This document shows positions 38,105 through 49,062 of a stretch of DNA of 64,000 nt, one piece after another. The notes below the pieces were generated by a model. That model was not told the DNA's origin. It worked only from the letters and a program-made list of their open reading frames with translations, and did no database searches. Position 1 is the first letter of the stretch; every line of letters begins with the position of its first letter. The DNA is taken from the NCBI RefSeq assembly GCF_000286955.2, contig NZ_AJYK02000017.1, forward strand, positions 1 through 64,000. Reading direction: 5' to 3'. The translations under genes and the position numbers were made by a program. This stretch comes from Vibrio rumoiensis 1S-45. GTDB lineage: Bacteria; Pseudomonadota; Gammaproteobacteria; Enterobacterales; Vibrionaceae.

Positions 38105-39682
38105 TTATTCCCACTCAATCGTGGCAGGTGGCTTACCAGAAATATCATAAACCACACGAGAAATACCATCGATTTCATTGATGATACGGTTTGATACTTT
38201 ACCAAGGAAATCATAAGGTAAGTGTGCCCAATGCGCGGTCATAAAGTCGATGGTTTCTACCGCACGCAGTGAAACTACCCAATCGTATTTACGGCCATCG
38301 CCCATTACGCCAACTGAACGTACTGGTAGGAATACCGTGAATGCTTGAGAGACTTTGTTGTAAAGATCGGCCGCGTGAAGCTCTTCAATAAAGATAGCAT
38401 CCGCGCGACGCAATAAATCACAGTATTCTTTCTTCACTTCACCCAGCACACGAACGCCTAAACCAGGCCCTGGGAATGGGTGGCGGTAAAGCATGTTGTA
38501 CGGCAGACCAAGCTCAAGGCCAATCTTACGCACTTCATCTTTAAACAGCTCGCGCAATGGTTCTACTAAGCCCATTTCCATATCGTCTGGCAAGCCGCCA
38601 ACGTTATGGTGAGATTTAATCACATGTGCTTTGCCTGTTTTCGAGGCAGCAGATTCAATCACATCAGGGTAAATCGTACCTTGTGCTAACCATTTCGCAT
38701 TCTGCAATTTCTTTGATTCTTCATCAAAAATTTCAACGAATACATGCCCGATGATCTTACGTTTTGCTTCTGGTTCTGCTTCGCCGCCAAGTGCATCTAA
38801 GAAACGGTTTTCCGCATCAACATGAATGATATTAAGGCCGAAGTGATCGCCAAACATATCCATCACTTGTTCAGCTTCATTTAAACGCAATAAACCGTTA
38901 TCAACGAACACACAAGTTAGTTTAGGACCAATCGCACGGTGGATAAGCATAGCAACAACTGAAGAATCCACACCGCCAGATAGGCCAAGAATAACTTCAT
39001 CATCGCCGACTTGTTCTTTAATGCGAGCAATAGCATCTTCGATAATAGAAGATGGTGTCCAGAGCTTGCTACAACCACAAATATCCAGTACGAAGTTCTC
39101 AAGCATACGCAAACCTTGGCGCGTGTGAGTTACTTCTGGGTGGAATTGTACGCCGTAGAAACGTTTTTCATCATTGGCCATTGCAGCGTATGGACAAGTA
39201 TCCGTTTGAGCAACTTTGGTGAAATCACTTGGGATCTCAACCACTTTGTCACCATGGCTCATCCATACATCAAGCAGAGGCTTGCCGTCTTCAGAGATGG
39301 CATCTTCAATGTTTTTGAACAATGCACAATCAGCAACGGATTTTACTTGAGCGTAGCCAAATTCACGTTCATTAGAACCGGCAACTTTACCGCCCAATTG
39401 CTCAGACATGGTTTGCATGCCGTAACAGATACCAAATACCGGAACGCCAGCGTTAAACACATATTCAGGCGCACGAGGTGAACCCGCTTCGGTAACACTT
39501 TCAGGGCCACCAGATAAAATAATACCGTTAGGATTGAATTCACGGATATCCGCTTCATCAACATCCCAGCTCCACAATTCACAATAAACACCGATTTCAC
39601 GGATACGGCGAGCAATCAATTGAGTGTACTGTGAACCAAAATCTAAAATTAAAATGCGCTGCGCATGAATGTTAGTCGTCAT
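38105..39682 (-). CDS. guaA: GMP synthase (glutamine-hydrolysing)
   Basis: Aminates XMP to GMP. 525 residues as in E. coli. N-terminal class I amidotransferase with nucleophile C86 (FGICYGMQ) and the His-Glu pair in [12 protein letters not shown]-pyrophosphatase domain with P-loop [10 protein letters not shown]-terminal dimerisation domain ending PPATIEWE. Downstream of guaB by 207 bases on the same strand, so probably cotranscribed under the guaB promoter. Confidence 0.98.
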   Translation of the reverse strand: MTTNIHAQRILILDFGSQYTQLIARRIREIGVYCELWSWDVDEADIREFNPNGIILSGGPESVTEAGSPRAPEYVFNAGVPVFGICYGMQTMSEQLGGKVAGSNEREFGYAQVKSVADCALFKNIEDAISEDGKPLLDVWMSHGDKVVEIPSDFTKVAQTDTCPYAAMANDEKRFYGVQFHPEVTHTRQGLRMLENFVLDICGCSKLWTPSSIIEDAIARIKEQVGDDEVILGLSGGVDSSVVAMLIHRAIGPKLTCVFVDNGLLRLNEAEQVMDMFGDHFGLNIIHVDAENRFLDALGGEAEPEAKRKIIGHVFVEIFDEESKKLQNAKWLAQGTIYPDVIESAASKTGKAHVIKSHHNVGGLPDDMEMGLVEPLRELFKDEVRKIGLELGLPYNMLYRHPFPGPGLGVRVLGEVKKEYCDLLRRADAIFIEELHAADLYNKVSQAFTVFLPVRSVGVMGDGRKYDWVVSLRAVETIDFMTAHWAHLPYDFLGKVSNRIINEIDGISRVVYDISGKPPATIEWE

Positions 39683-39889
39683 TAGTTTTCTCTAATAATC
39701 TTATCAAGGTTGATAGTGGTGCGAGTTTTGAAAAGCATATCTTTGCTTCACTCCAACAACTCACACCTTTAAATTTTTTACATCACATTTCAAAGCAGAA
39801 GATTCGAGTTCTAGAAAAAGATACGCTGTTGACAGCAGTCATGGCGCTTCTTTAATCATGAGATCGAACGTTCTGCGCAGAAACCCAAA

Positions 39890-41353
39890 TTAACCTAGAC
39901 GGTAATTCGGAGCCTCTTTTGTGATTTGCACGTCATGCACATGCGACTCTTGCATGCCCGCACCAGAGATGCGAACGAACTCGGCCTTAGTACGCATATC
40001 TTCAATCGTAGCACTACCGGTTAAGCCCATGCTTGAACGTAAGCCACCCATTTGTTGGTGGATGATCTCTTTGAGGCGACCTTTATAAGCAGTGCGGCCT
40101 TCAATGCCTTCAGGAACCAGTTTGTCAGCCGCGTTATCTGATTGGAAATAACGATCCGATGAACCTTGAGACATTGCGCCTAATGAGCCCATTCCACGGT
40201 AAGACTTGTATGAACGACCTTGGTAAAGAATGATTTCACCCGGTGCTTCTTCAGTACCAGCGAACATTGACCCTACCATTACGCAAGATGCGCCAGCGGC
40301 AATCGCTTTACAAATATCGCCAGAGAAGCGGATACCGCCATCAGCAATAACAGGAATACCAAACTCAGCAGCAGCACTTGCGGCTTCTGAAATAGCGGTA
40401 ATTTGTGGAACACCAACACCGGTTACGATACGAGTAGTACAGATTGAACCTGGGCCGATACCAACTTTTACCGCATCGACACCCGCATCAATTAATGCAC
40501 GAGCACCAGCAGCAGTTGCTACGTTGCCACCAATGATTTGTAGATCTGGGAATAATGCGCGAGTTTCTTTAATGCGATCCAATACGCCTTGAGAATGGCC
40601 ATGAGATGAGTCGATAAGTAGAACATCCACACCGGCTTCAACTAACGCTTTAACGCGCTCTTCGTTACCCGCGCCAGCACCAACGGCTGCGCCAACACGT
40701 AGGCGACCTTGCTCATCTTTACAAGCATTCGGTTTACGTTCTGCTTTTTGGAAATCTTTAGCGGTGATCATGCCTGAAAGTTGGAAAGCATCATTAACCA
40801 CTAATACTTTCTCAATACGGCGTTCTTGCATTAATTTTTGAACGTCTTTTAGTTGTGCACCTTCTTTTACCGTCGCTAAACGATCTTTTGGTGTCATCAC
40901 TTGTTCAACAGTTTTGCTTAGGTCAGTAACAAAGCGAACATCACGGCCGGTAATAATACCCACCAGTTCATTATTTTCTGTTACCACGGGGAAGCCTGCA
41001 AAACCATTTTTTTCTGCCAATACTTTCATTTCAGAAATGGTCGCATTTGGGCGAATAGTCACAGGGTTGCTTACTACACCGGCTTCATAGATTTTCACCA
41101 AACGTACTTCTTCGGCTTGCTGTTCAATCGACATATTCTTATGAATAAAACCGATTCCGCCTTCTTGAGCGAGAGCAATGGCCAGACGAGCTTCTGTTAC
41201 CGTATCCATAGCGGCAGAGATCATAGGTACATTAAGAGTGATCTTTTTCGTCAACTGAGTGCGAAGATCAGCTGTATTTGGAAGAACAGTGGAGTGTGCA
41301 GGGACAAGTAAAACGTCATCAAACGTTAAAGCTTCTTTAGCGATTCGTAACAT
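39890..41353 (-). CDS. guaB: Inosine-5'-monophosphate dehydrogenase
   Basis: Oxidises IMP to XMP, the committed step to GMP. 487 residues (E. coli 488). TIM barrel with catalytic Cys in GPGSICTTR, an inserted CBS pair (about 90-205; [16 protein letters not shown] and [13 protein letters not shown]), flap [10 protein letters not shown]. The upstream region has a TATAAT and a PUR-box-like operator. Confidence 0.98.
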   Translation of the reverse strand: MLRIAKEALTFDDVLLVPAHSTVLPNTADLRTQLTKKITLNVPMISAAMDTVTEARLAIALAQEGGIGFIHKNMSIEQQAEEVRLVKIYEAGVVSNPVTIRPNATISEMKVLAEKNGFAGFPVVTENNELVGIITGRDVRFVTDLSKTVEQVMTPKDRLATVKEGAQLKDVQKLMQERRIEKVLVVNDAFQLSGMITAKDFQKAERKPNACKDEQGRLRVGAAVGAGAGNEERVKALVEAGVDVLLIDSSHGHSQGVLDRIKETRALFPDLQIIGGNVATAAGARALIDAGVDAVKVGIGPGSICTTRIVTGVGVPQITAISEAASAAAEFGIPVIADGGIRFSGDICKAIAAGASCVMVGSMFAGTEEAPGEIILYQGRSYKSYRGMGSLGAMSQGSSDRYFQSDNAADKLVPEGIEGRTAYKGRLKEIIHQQMGGLRSSMGLTGSATIEDMRTKAEFVRISGAGMQESHVHDVQITKEAPNYRLG

Positions 41354-41492
41354 TGCAATATCTCACATAAGAGTGTTAGAAGGATAAATCCCACTGTTGG
41401 TATTGGCTTAAATAAACACAAAACCTTAAGCGATAAAGCCATTTCGTCGTTTCGCATAACAAAATGAATTTGGGATTTGATATTGCAGCGGG

Positions 41493-41521
41493 ATTATACG
41501 CCTCGCGCAATCGTTTGACTA
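41493..41521 (-). promoter_or_regulatory. guaB promoter
   Basis: Minus strand: perfect TATAAT (41493-41498), 17-base spacer, TAGTCA (41516-41521). The PUR-like box covers most of the spacer and the -35. Leader of about 130 bases. Confidence 0.65.
41505..41520 (-). promoter_or_regulatory. PurR operator of guaB
   Basis: GCGCAATCGTTTGACT keeps the PUR-box core GCAANCGTTTG and differs from ANGCAANCGTTTNCNT at two defined positions. It overlaps the guaB -35 and spacer, the expected place for repression; E. coli guaBA is also PurR-controlled. Confidence 0.7.
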
Positions 41522-41711
41522 GCCGTTTTTATGAGTTTTTTATGTGAAAGTTTGATGAATTGAGACTAAATGAATTCAATGCTTGTTTATTTGCATAATT
41601 ATTACTGCAAACAACCGGATTTGCATGAGTGTCAGCCTATAGATTCGCATTTATAGACTGATTACAGCTATACTAAAAGCATCTTTTATCGTTAAATTTA
41701 CGAGATTAACC

Positions 41712-43049
41712 GTGCCAATGCCTTCTAATAGTAATCCCAACATATTTACCGTTTCACGATTAAATGCAGAAGTCAGAATGCTGCTAGAAAATGAAATGGG
41801 GATCGTATGGCTCGTTGGTGAACTGTCTAATTTCTCCGCGCCCGTTTCAGGGCATTGGTACTTCTCGTTAAAAGATTCACGCGCTCAGGTGAAGTGCGCC
41901 ATGTTCAAAGGAAATAACCGACGCGTTACATTTAAACCCACCAATGGTAATCAAGTGTTGGTTAAGGCTCGATTATCATTATATGAACCGCGTGGTGATT
42001 ACCAACTGATTATCGAAAGTATGCAGCCTGAAGGGGATGGTCGCCTGCAACAAATGTTCGATGAGTTAAAAATGAAATTAGCTGGTGAAGGCTTGTTTGC
42101 CCAAAGTTTAAAGCAAGCTTTACCACAAAACCCCAAATGCATTGGCGTCATTACCTCCAAAACGGGCGCGGCATTGTATGACATTTTAGATGTATTAAAA
42201 CGTCGCGATCCAAGTTTACCGGTAATTGTCTACCCAACCGTAGTGCAAGGGGAAGAAGCCCCCTTTAAAATAGCGCAAGCGATTGGACGAGCAAACAGCC
42301 GTAATGAATGCGACATTTTGATTGTTGGCCGTGGGGGTGGTTCGCTAGAAGATTTGTGGTGTTTTAACCATGAAATAGTGGCAAGAACCATAGCATCAAG
42401 TCAAATACCGATTGTAAGCGCCGTTGGTCATGAGATAGATGTCACGATTGCTGATTTTGTGGCTGATGTCAGAGCCCCTACTCCCTCTGCCGCCGCGGAA
42501 ATAGTGAGCAGAGATAACAGCCATAAAGATCAAGCGATCACAACAAAACAACAAAGGCTGCAAAGCGCATGGAAGCACTATTTAAGCGAGCAAAAAGTTC
42601 AACTTAACCGCCTCACCCATCAACTTGAAAGACAGCACCCTCGTTATCAATTAGAGAAGCAAAGCCAACGTTTGGATGATTTGTTCGCACGCCTACAACG
42701 TGCCATGCGTAAAAAAACAGACATCCTACACAACCAAATGGATCGTACCCAGCAACGCCTCAGCTTTTATTCACCGATTAATACATTAAGTCGCCATCAG
42801 TACAGCTTACAACAAAAGCAAGATCGACTTATTCAGGCAATTGAAAATCGATTAACCCAAAATAAGCATCAGCTGGCTTTACGAGCAGAGAAATTAGACA
42901 CCGTTAGCCCTCTTTCAACATTAAAAAGAGGTTATTCAATCACTAAAGATGATAGTGGGACATTGATCACCCAATCTAAACAATTACATTCTGGTCAAAA
43001 AATTAACACCACGTTTTCTGATGGTATCGTATACTCTATAGTCAAGTGA
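41712..43049 (+). CDS. xseA: Exodeoxyribonuclease VII large subunit
   Basis: Catalytic subunit of ExoVII, which degrades single-stranded DNA from both ends. 445 residues (E. coli 456). N-terminal OB fold ([38 protein letters not shown]), catalytic domain with [30 protein letters not shown] and [24 protein letters not shown], then long helices. GTG start with GAG seven bases upstream; an ATG two codons later is the alternative. xseB is not in the window. Confidence 0.96.
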   Translation: MPMPSNSNPNIFTVSRLNAEVRMLLENEMGIVWLVGELSNFSAPVSGHWYFSLKDSRAQVKCAMFKGNNRRVTFKPTNGNQVLVKARLSLYEPRGDYQLIIESMQPEGDGRLQQMFDELKMKLAGEGLFAQSLKQALPQNPKCIGVITSKTGAALYDILDVLKRRDPSLPVIVYPTVVQGEEAPFKIAQAIGRANSRNECDILIVGRGGGSLEDLWCFNHEIVARTIASSQIPIVSAVGHEIDVTIADFVADVRAPTPSAAAEIVSRDNSHKDQAITTKQQRLQSAWKHYLSEQKVQLNRLTHQLERQHPRYQLEKQSQRLDDLFARLQRAMRKKTDILHNQMDRTQQRLSFYSPINTLSRHQYSLQQKQDRLIQAIENRLTQNKHQLALRAEKLDTVSPLSTLKRGYSITKDDSGTLITQSKQLHSGQKINTTFSDGIVYSIVK

Positions 43050-43112
43050 TCCTTTTTTAAGACAATGTTTGTGTTAAAAAAAGTTGGATTCTATTTACTC
43101 GATTGATGGCCT

Positions 43113-44912
43113 ATGACCAATAAATTTTTTTCATCATCAGCAAATGCGACCGATTCATCCAATACTTTGCCACCACTTTGGCAAGATATAGTGGATCTAG
43201 TAGCAGAAATTGCTCAAGTACCTGCCGCTCTTATCATGCGTGGTGATTCTAAATGCATGGAAGTTTTGGTCAGTAGCCGTGGTGACGACAATCCATACCA
43301 TGTTGGTGATAAAGAACCGATTTCAGATGATCTGTATTGTCACCATGTCGCTACTACAGGTTTACCTCTCCATGTCAGAAACGCGCTGCAACAAGACGAA
43401 TGGAAGAATAACCCAGATATAAAAATCGGCATGGTAGCTTACTACGGCATTCCTATTCATTCTCCAAATGGAGAGTGTTATGGCACATTTTGTATTCTTG
43501 ATCGTAAAGAGCGTTACTTTGATAGTAAAATCACTCAACTTATGTCTTTATTGGGCCGTTCGATTGAAACGTCTCTTACTCTTCAAGATGAGAACCAAAA
43601 ACTAAGTCAAGAGATCCAACAAAGGGATCATTATCATTCATTAACAAACTTGCCGACACAATCTCAAGCTCAACATGCTTATGAAAATAAAGATTACCGA
43701 CATTTAACCATTTTATTTATTCGTAATATTCAAGCTTATGATATTCGAGATAACTTAGGTTTACTGGATGCACAACGACTCACCAAAGTGTTTTATCAAC
43801 AAGTTAAAGCTATCTTGCCAAGCAATGCTGATATTTATTACATCAGTAACTCTGAAATGATCTTGGTGCAAGAGACGCAAAAAGGCGATGATCTTCAGGG
43901 CGAAGCAGAACAATTAGCTTCCCAATTACACGCATTATTTTCACACCCTATCGCATTAAATAAAAAAAGCATCACAGTGCCTATCAGCATAGGCTGTGCG
44001 TTTTCTTACGATAAAGAGTTTTCATTTTCAGAACTGCTTGATATGGCGACGGTGGCTTGTACCCAAGGCACATCAACTGGCAAAACATTCCATATTTTCA
44101 ATCCAGAGCAACAAGAAAAAAGAAAACACTATTACGAAGTTACCCAACAATTTTCTTCTGCCTTTGCAAACTCAGAGTTTTACTTAAATTATCAGCCTAT
44201 TATTTCAGCACTCACTGACGAAGTCGTCGGATGTGAAGCTTTAGTGCGTTGGAAAAATGCGAAATTCGGGATGATATACCCAGATGAATTCATTCCATTA
44301 GCAGAACAATGTGGCGCTATGAACCCATTGGGCGATTGGATCATAGATGAAGCGTTACGCTGCTTACATGGTTGGCAAAAAGAACAACAACCTAATCCGG
44401 ATTTTTATGTCAGCATCAATATTTCAAGCACTCAACTGTGCCAAGATGATTTCGCTGATAAAGTTATCGGCAAGTTAAAAGCCCAAAATATTAATCCTTC
44501 GTCAATATTGCTCGAATTTACAGAAACGGCATTGTTGAGTAATGAAGCCCAAGTAATGAGCCATTGTCAAAAATTAGCAAAAGCAGGTGTGAAAATTGCG
44601 CTCGATGATTTCGGAACCGGATTTTCATCCCTCAGCCACTTGCACGATTTCCCGATTGATGTTGTTAAAATTGATAAAAGCTTCATCTTCAATCTTAATA
44701 AGTCTCAAAAATCGAGCCAATTGGTCAAAGGTATTCTGTCACTCGGTAAATTGCTTGATCTTCAAATCGTCGCAGAAGGCGTTGAAAGCCAAGATGTTTG
44801 CAGCCATCTTCAATTCCTAAAATGTGACTTTATGCAAGGCTACTATTGGAATCGTCCAATGGGGCAAACTGAATTTGAGAAAAAGTACATCATTACTGCC
44901 AAGAAAAAATAG
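43113..44912 (+). CDS. Cyclic-di-GMP phosphodiesterase: GAF, degenerate GGDEF, EAL
   Basis: 599 residues without membrane segments. GAF-like sensory domain at about 20-160 (HVGDKEPISDDLYCHHV, YGTFCILD), a GGDEF-fold domain at about 180-330 in which the signature is replaced by S245-N-S-E-M, and an EAL domain at about 345-595. EAL catalytic residues are all present: E375 (EAL), N436, E468, D498/D499, K519 and E555. It should therefore hydrolyse c-di-GMP to pGpG, with the degenerate GGDEF as a possible GTP sensor. 63 bases after xseA; weak ribosome-binding site. Confidence 0.92.
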   Translation: MTNKFFSSSANATDSSNTLPPLWQDIVDLVAEIAQVPAALIMRGDSKCMEVLVSSRGDDNPYHVGDKEPISDDLYCHHVATTGLPLHVRNALQQDEWKNNPDIKIGMVAYYGIPIHSPNGECYGTFCILDRKERYFDSKITQLMSLLGRSIETSLTLQDENQKLSQEIQQRDHYHSLTNLPTQSQAQHAYENKDYRHLTILFIRNIQAYDIRDNLGLLDAQRLTKVFYQQVKAILPSNADIYYISNSEMILVQETQKGDDLQGEAEQLASQLHALFSHPIALNKKSITVPISIGCAFSYDKEFSFSELLDMATVACTQGTSTGKTFHIFNPEQQEKRKHYYEVTQQFSSAFANSEFYLNYQPIISALTDEVVGCEALVRWKNAKFGMIYPDEFIPLAEQCGAMNPLGDWIIDEALRCLHGWQKEQQPNPDFYVSINISSTQLCQDDFADKVIGKLKAQNINPSSILLEFTETALLSNEAQVMSHCQKLAKAGVKIALDDFGTGFSSLSHLHDFPIDVVKIDKSFIFNLNKSQKSSQLVKGILSLGKLLDLQIVAEGVESQDVCSHLQFLKCDFMQGYYWNRPMGQTEFEKKYIITAKKK

Positions 44913-45509
44913 TACTTAGCCACTTCAATATTTACACTCAGCGATCTATACCAACATAAGGTCGCTGCGGTGTACCACCTTCTTATCACATTTTAGATCT
45001 TTCTCCGATCCTATGCTTTCTTCCTCTTGATCAGCGATCTACCCCATTAAGAATATTTATATCACCATATCCCGAAAGCATAAGTTACATGTTCTGCATT
45101 TCAATTTAAAATAGAACATTAATCTAAATTATTTATTGAAAACCCAACGATCCAATATTTTCAATATTGTAAAAACCACTCAAAAGACTATTAAACTGAA
45201 AGATCATTGCTTCACAGTTGAAGCCATTTCCAGTTCATACTCTTCTGATTACCATTTTGTTGCTCCATTATTCTGTGCTTCTATAAAGTACTATTAAAAA
45301 ATTAAGGCTTATAACTATGAAATTCTGGCAAATGAAGGTGATGATCATAATCAGCGGCTTCTATTGAATATACTGCCTAGAATGCTGAAAATGGACAAGC
45401 TTGGGTTGATAAAAACTACTCCATAACCGATGATTGGAGCATTGAAGATAAAAAAATACCACTTCGACTTGAAGTGGTATTTCATTTTCATCTGAAACAA
45501 TAAATATTA
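44913..45509. other. 597-base region without an intact gene
   Basis: Contains the der terminator (45450-45482). A possible broken reading frame lies at 45317-45450: ATG preceded by AAGG encodes MKFWQMKVMIIISGFY then TGA, and in another frame NAENGQAWVDKNYSITDDW follows. This looks like a decayed small exported protein but is too weak to call. Otherwise AT-rich with no clear signal. Confidence 0.4.
45450..45482 (-). terminator. Rho-independent terminator of der
   Basis: 12-bp perfect stem AAATACCACTTC / GAAGTGGTATTT, 5-base loop, seven T residues on the minus strand. Ends the long run from bamB/der, 28 bases after the der stop. Confidence 0.95.
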
Positions 45510-47012
45510 TTACTGTTTTTTGCGACCGCGTTTAATCAAACTAACCATGCGCTTACGTTTTTGCGCCTCTGTAACGCTTGATTTATTTACTTGGCCTTCA
45601 AATGGGTTTTCACTATTTTGGAATTGGATCCGAATTGGTGTCCCCATGATTTCCAATGAGCGGCGGAAGTAGTTCATTAAATAACGTTTGTAAGAATCGG
45701 GTAATTCTTTCACTTGGTTACCATGCACAACGATAATTGGTGGGTTATAGCCACCAGCATGTGCATATTTCATCTTCACGCGACGGCCACGGACCAATGG
45801 TGGTTGGTGGTCATCTTGCGCCATCTTCATTATACGAGTCAGTACCGATGTACCAACACGTGTAGTTGCGGACTTATACGCTTCTTGTACAGACTCGAAT
45901 AAGTGACCTACACCTGTACCATGTAATGCAGAAATAAAGTGAATGCGTGCAAAATCAACAAAACCCAAACGACGGTCTAATTCTTTTTTCACTGCTTCTT
46001 TAACATCGCTATCTAAGCCATCCCATTTGTTAACCGCAATAACAATAGAACGACCAGCGTTAAGAGCAAAACCCAGTAAGCTAAGATCTTGATCCGAAAT
46101 ATTTTCACGCGCATCGATAATCACCAAAACAACGTTGGCATCTTCGATTGCTTTGAGCGTTTTGATCACCGAGAACTTCTCAACTACTTCATTAATACGC
46201 TTACGGCGACGAACACCAGCAGTATCGATCAAAACGTATTCACGCTCATCACGCTTCATTGGGATATAAATAGAATCACGCGTGGTACCCGGCATATCGT
46301 AGACCACAACACGTTCTTCACCTAAAATACGGTTAGTCAGTGTTGATTTACCCACATTTGGTCGACCAATGATCGCTAATTTGATCGGTTGATCTTGCAG
46401 GCGTTTAAATTCAGCTTCCGCTTGTTCTTCAGTATATTCTAGTTGTTCTTCTTCTTCGTCAACAATGTCTGTTAGGTCTTCAATTCCAGCTTTTAACTTG
46501 GCTTCTTCTTCCGCCAATTGGTCTGAAAATGGCTTCAATGCTTTGTCAATCAGGCTCATTACACCACGGCCATGTGCCGCTGCAATTTGATAGATTTTAT
46601 CCATACCCAATTGCCAAAATTCAGCACTTGCTGCATCAGCATCCACACCATCGACTTTGTTAACAACTAACATGGTTGGTTTTTCACGCATACGCAGATG
46701 GCGAGCAATCGCTTCATCTGACACGGTTAAACCAGCGCGTCCATCGACCATAAACAATACAACATCCGCTTCTTCAATCGCAGCGAGTGATTGTTCTGCC
46801 ATTTTAGTTTCAACACCATCTTCAGTGCCATCAATACCACCGGTATCAATCACAATAAATTCGTGTTCACCGGATTTTGCTTGGCCATATTTACGATCCC
46901 GAGTTAAGCCCGGAAAGTCTGCAACCAATGCATCACGCGTGCGTGTAAGACGATTAAACAACGTAGATTTACCAACGTTTGGACGCCCAACTAGAGCCAC
47001 TACAGGAATCAT
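45510..47012 (-). CDS. der: Ribosome biogenesis GTPase Der (EngA)
   Basis: Double-G-domain GTPase needed for 50S subunit maturation. 500 residues (E. coli 490). G1 motifs GRPNVGKS at 9-16 and 216-223; DTGG and DTAG switch motifs; NKVD and NKWD specificity motifs; acidic linker about 165-205 ([17 protein letters not shown]); C-terminal KH-like domain and basic tail ending RGRKKQ. Separated from bamB by 226 bases rich in hairpins. Confidence 0.98.
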   Translation of the reverse strand: MIPVVALVGRPNVGKSTLFNRLTRTRDALVADFPGLTRDRKYGQAKSGEHEFIVIDTGGIDGTEDGVETKMAEQSLAAIEEADVVLFMVDGRAGLTVSDEAIARHLRMREKPTMLVVNKVDGVDADAASAEFWQLGMDKIYQIAAAHGRGVMSLIDKALKPFSDQLAEEEAKLKAGIEDLTDIVDEEEEQLEYTEEQAEAEFKRLQDQPIKLAIIGRPNVGKSTLTNRILGEERVVVYDMPGTTRDSIYIPMKRDEREYVLIDTAGVRRRKRINEVVEKFSVIKTLKAIEDANVVLVIIDARENISDQDLSLLGFALNAGRSIVIAVNKWDGLDSDVKEAVKKELDRRLGFVDFARIHFISALHGTGVGHLFESVQEAYKSATTRVGTSVLTRIMKMAQDDHQPPLVRGRRVKMKYAHAGGYNPPIIVVHGNQVKELPDSYKRYLMNYFRRSLEIMGTPIRIQFQNSENPFEGQVNKSSVTEAQKRKRMVSLIKRGRKKQ

Positions 47013-47046
47013 ATTTACCTCAAAATCTTCTAAAATAACTACAGCA

Positions 47047-47087
47047 GTTATAGGTAAGTGTCATTCACATTACCTCTTACCTATAAC
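47047..47087 (-). repeat. Hairpin 1 in the bamB-der gap
   Basis: 12-bp perfect arms GTTATAGGTAAG (47047-47058) and CTTACCTATAAC (47076-47087) with a 17-base loop, ending 35 bases before the der start on the minus strand. Confidence 0.65.
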
Positions 47088-47107
47088 TACTTCATCAACA
47101 ACCTTTT

Positions 47108-47150
47108 CTTAGCCATTCTATGAATTCATTCATGAAACTTTATGGCTAAG
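47108..47150 (-). repeat. Hairpin 2 in the bamB-der gap
   Basis: 9-bp arms CTTAGCCAT (47108-47116) and ATGGCTAAG (47142-47150) around a 25-base loop that itself contains the palindrome ATGAATTCAT. Confidence 0.55.
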
Positions 47151-47158
47151 AATAACAA

Positions 47159-47191
47159 CGGCTCCTATATATCCAAATTGGATAGGAGCCG
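47159..47191 (-). terminator. Hairpin 3 after bamB (possible terminator)
   Basis: Stem CGGCTCCTAT / ATAGGAGCCG continued by TCC / GGA around a small bulge. Minus-strand tail GTTGTTATTC is only partly T-rich. 48 bases after the bamB stop. Confidence 0.6.
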
Positions 47192-47238
47192 ATTACTCAT
47201 ACACTGATAAATCAGGGTCGCAGATTATATCACGATCC

Positions 47239-48396
47239 CTAACGGATCTGCATTTTCTTTATTTCGCCATCACGAGTCATTACAACAAAGCCATCATCAA
47301 GCTGAACTGGTGCGACAGCAATGCCTTCATCATCAATCAGTTGCTGAGCAACAAATTTACCCGTGGTGCGATCAATCCAATGTAAATAACCTTCATTGTC
47401 CGCAACCACCAAGTAATCATTAATGATAGTTGGTGATGTAAGTTGACGGTACTGCAATGAATCATTATTCCAAAGCTGTGTGCCACTTCGAACATCAACG
47501 GCTGAGATATGATCTTTGTCCGTAATAACAAAAATACGGCTACCGTCACTGGCTAAATCTGTGGCTGAAGAATAAGTGCGCTTCCAAATTGGCGTACCTG
47601 AACGTAAGTCGATACCAACCAATTGCCCATTAATACCAACACTATAAAGGCTAGAGCCAATAATTAATGGTGTCGAGTCAACATCAACTAATCTATCGAT
47701 TTCAGTTGAACCTTTTGGTGTGCCAATTGGTTGTTGCCATAATAACTGACCTTTTTCAATCAGCGCTGCAGCTAAACGACCATTCGACATACCCCAGAAA
47801 ACACCACCGGAAACAGAAACAGGAGAACTGTCACCACGTAAAGTTAAGTTAGGTACTTCATTACTGATTTCCCATGCACTATCACCTGTATCTTGTTTCA
47901 GAGCAACCAATGAACCTTTACTGGTGTGAAACATCACAAGGCTTTCATCGGCTAATGGTTTAGCTAAGACTTCACCATCAACAGTTTTCTGCCAAACAAT
48001 AGAGCCATCATCAACCGATAAAGCGTAAGCTTGACCATTTTCAGAGCCAATATAGAGCTTGTCATAGGATGCTGTTAATCCACCAGATAAACGAGCTGGC
48101 TTGTCTTCACCAAGATCCTTTTTCCATAAAGTTTTACCTGTTTCTGGATCTAAAGCTTTGATCTCGCCATCACGGCTGGCGACAAACACTTTGTCGTAAG
48201 CATAAACTGGTGACAATTTAGAGAAAAAGTGCCCAACCCCATCACCAACAGATGCAGTCCATTCCGTACTCGGTGTAAATTCACTTTTAACTACCGGTAA
48301 AGGTGACATCACAATTGTGTCTTCTTCACTTGAACAACCTAGTAATCCAAGTGTAATGACCGTTAGTGCTAAACTACGATTGAACATTTTTCTCAT
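47239..48396 (-). CDS. bamB: Outer membrane assembly lipoprotein BamB
   Basis: BAM complex lipoprotein with an eight-bladed PQQ-type beta-propeller. Signal peptide MRKMFNRSLALTVITLGLLGC with lipobox GLLGC; repeats such as VFVASRDGEIKALDPETGK and LYIGSENGQAYALSVDDGS. About 385 residues (E. coli 392). I use ATG 48396, nine bases after AAAGG; an ATG three codons earlier directly abuts that sequence and is less likely. Downstream of yfgM by 12 bases. Confidence 0.95.
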   Translation of the reverse strand: MRKMFNRSLALTVITLGLLGCSSEEDTIVMSPLPVVKSEFTPSTEWTASVGDGVGHFFSKLSPVYAYDKVFVASRDGEIKALDPETGKTLWKKDLGEDKPARLSGGLTASYDKLYIGSENGQAYALSVDDGSIVWQKTVDGEVLAKPLADESLVMFHTSKGSLVALKQDTGDSAWEISNEVPNLTLRGDSSPVSVSGGVFWGMSNGRLAAALIEKGQLLWQQPIGTPKGSTEIDRLVDVDSTPLIIGSSLYSVGINGQLVGIDLRSGTPIWKRTYSSATDLASDGSRIFVITDKDHISAVDVRSGTQLWNNDSLQYRQLTSPTIINDYLVVADNEGYLHWIDRTTGKFVAQQLIDDEGIAVAPVQLDDGFVVMTRDGEIKKMQIR

Positions 48397-48408
48397 GCAA
48401 GACATCCT

Positions 48409-49026
48409 TTACTTCGCAAGATCATCAATTTTGATTTGTAACGCTTGATCGGTCGAACCATCTTGTTGTGCTTGTGTGTAAGCTTTTACGGCCGATTCTT
48501 TATCACCTTTTAGCAGATAAATGTCACCCATCAATTCTTGATTACGCGCTTTCCAAGATTCAGATTTTACTGAATTAATCTTAGCAATCGCATCGTCATA
48601 CTTTCCTTGAGCTGAAAGTACACGCGCTGTACGGTAAGCAATGATTGGTGTTAGCGTTTCATCATCTGTATGAGCTTGAGCCCATTGAAGTTGAGTCAAT
48701 GCATCATCTAACTTATTCGCATCAATTTGCACTTTTGCTAACTGTAAAGACGTCAAAACAGCATAAGATGTTTTATCATTAGCATCGATAAACTCTTGTG
48801 CAGATTTCTCTGCAGCAACACCATTTGTTTGAATATTTTCAATCAACGCAGTGTAACCATGAGAAGCGGCTTCTTGCTCATTCGTAATCGTGTCTTGATA
48901 GTAGCGCCAGCCAATAATACCGCCAATCCCTACAACAACACCGATAACAACGGCCTTACCGTTCGCTCGCCACCAATCTTTAATTGCTTCTACTTGTTGT
49001 TCTTCATCAGCGTCGAAGATGCTCAC
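48409..49026 (-). CDS. yfgM: Ancillary SecYEG translocon subunit YfgM
   Basis: Inner-membrane protein with one N-terminal helix (about 24-41, GKAVVIGVVVGIGGIIGW) and a periplasmic TPR domain; in E. coli it joins PpiD at the SecYEG translocon. About 205 residues. GTG 49026 (protein MSIFDADEEQQVEAIKDWW) is preferred since AGAGGA stands six bases upstream; a TTG further upstream overlaps that signal. Conserved order hisS-yfgM-bamB-der. Confidence 0.93.
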   Translation of the reverse strand: MSIFDADEEQQVEAIKDWWRANGKAVVIGVVVGIGGIIGWRYYQDTITNEQEAASHGYTALIENIQTNGVAAEKSAQEFIDANDKTSYAVLTSLQLAKVQIDANKLDDALTQLQWAQAHTDDETLTPIIAYRTARVLSAQGKYDDAIAKINSVKSESWKARNQELMGDIYLLKGDKESAVKAYTQAQQDGSTDQALQIKIDDLAK

Positions 49027-49062
49027 GTCCTGTCCTCTTTCCAAAATTCTATAAATGATTAA

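Larger units (their letters stand above)
41354..41711. other. guaB-xseA divergent intergenic region
   Basis: 358 bases holding the guaB promoter and PurR-like operator (41493-41521). On the xseA side I see no strong promoter and no further gene. Confidence 0.5.

Noticed and set aside
39011-39481. 156-codon plus-strand ORF inside guaA
   Set aside because: Shadow of guaA; the composition mirrors the complement of its conserved motifs.
43840-43880. Active diguanylate cyclase in the EAL protein
   Set aside because: The GGDEF signature is replaced by SNSEM, so GTP condensation is not expected.
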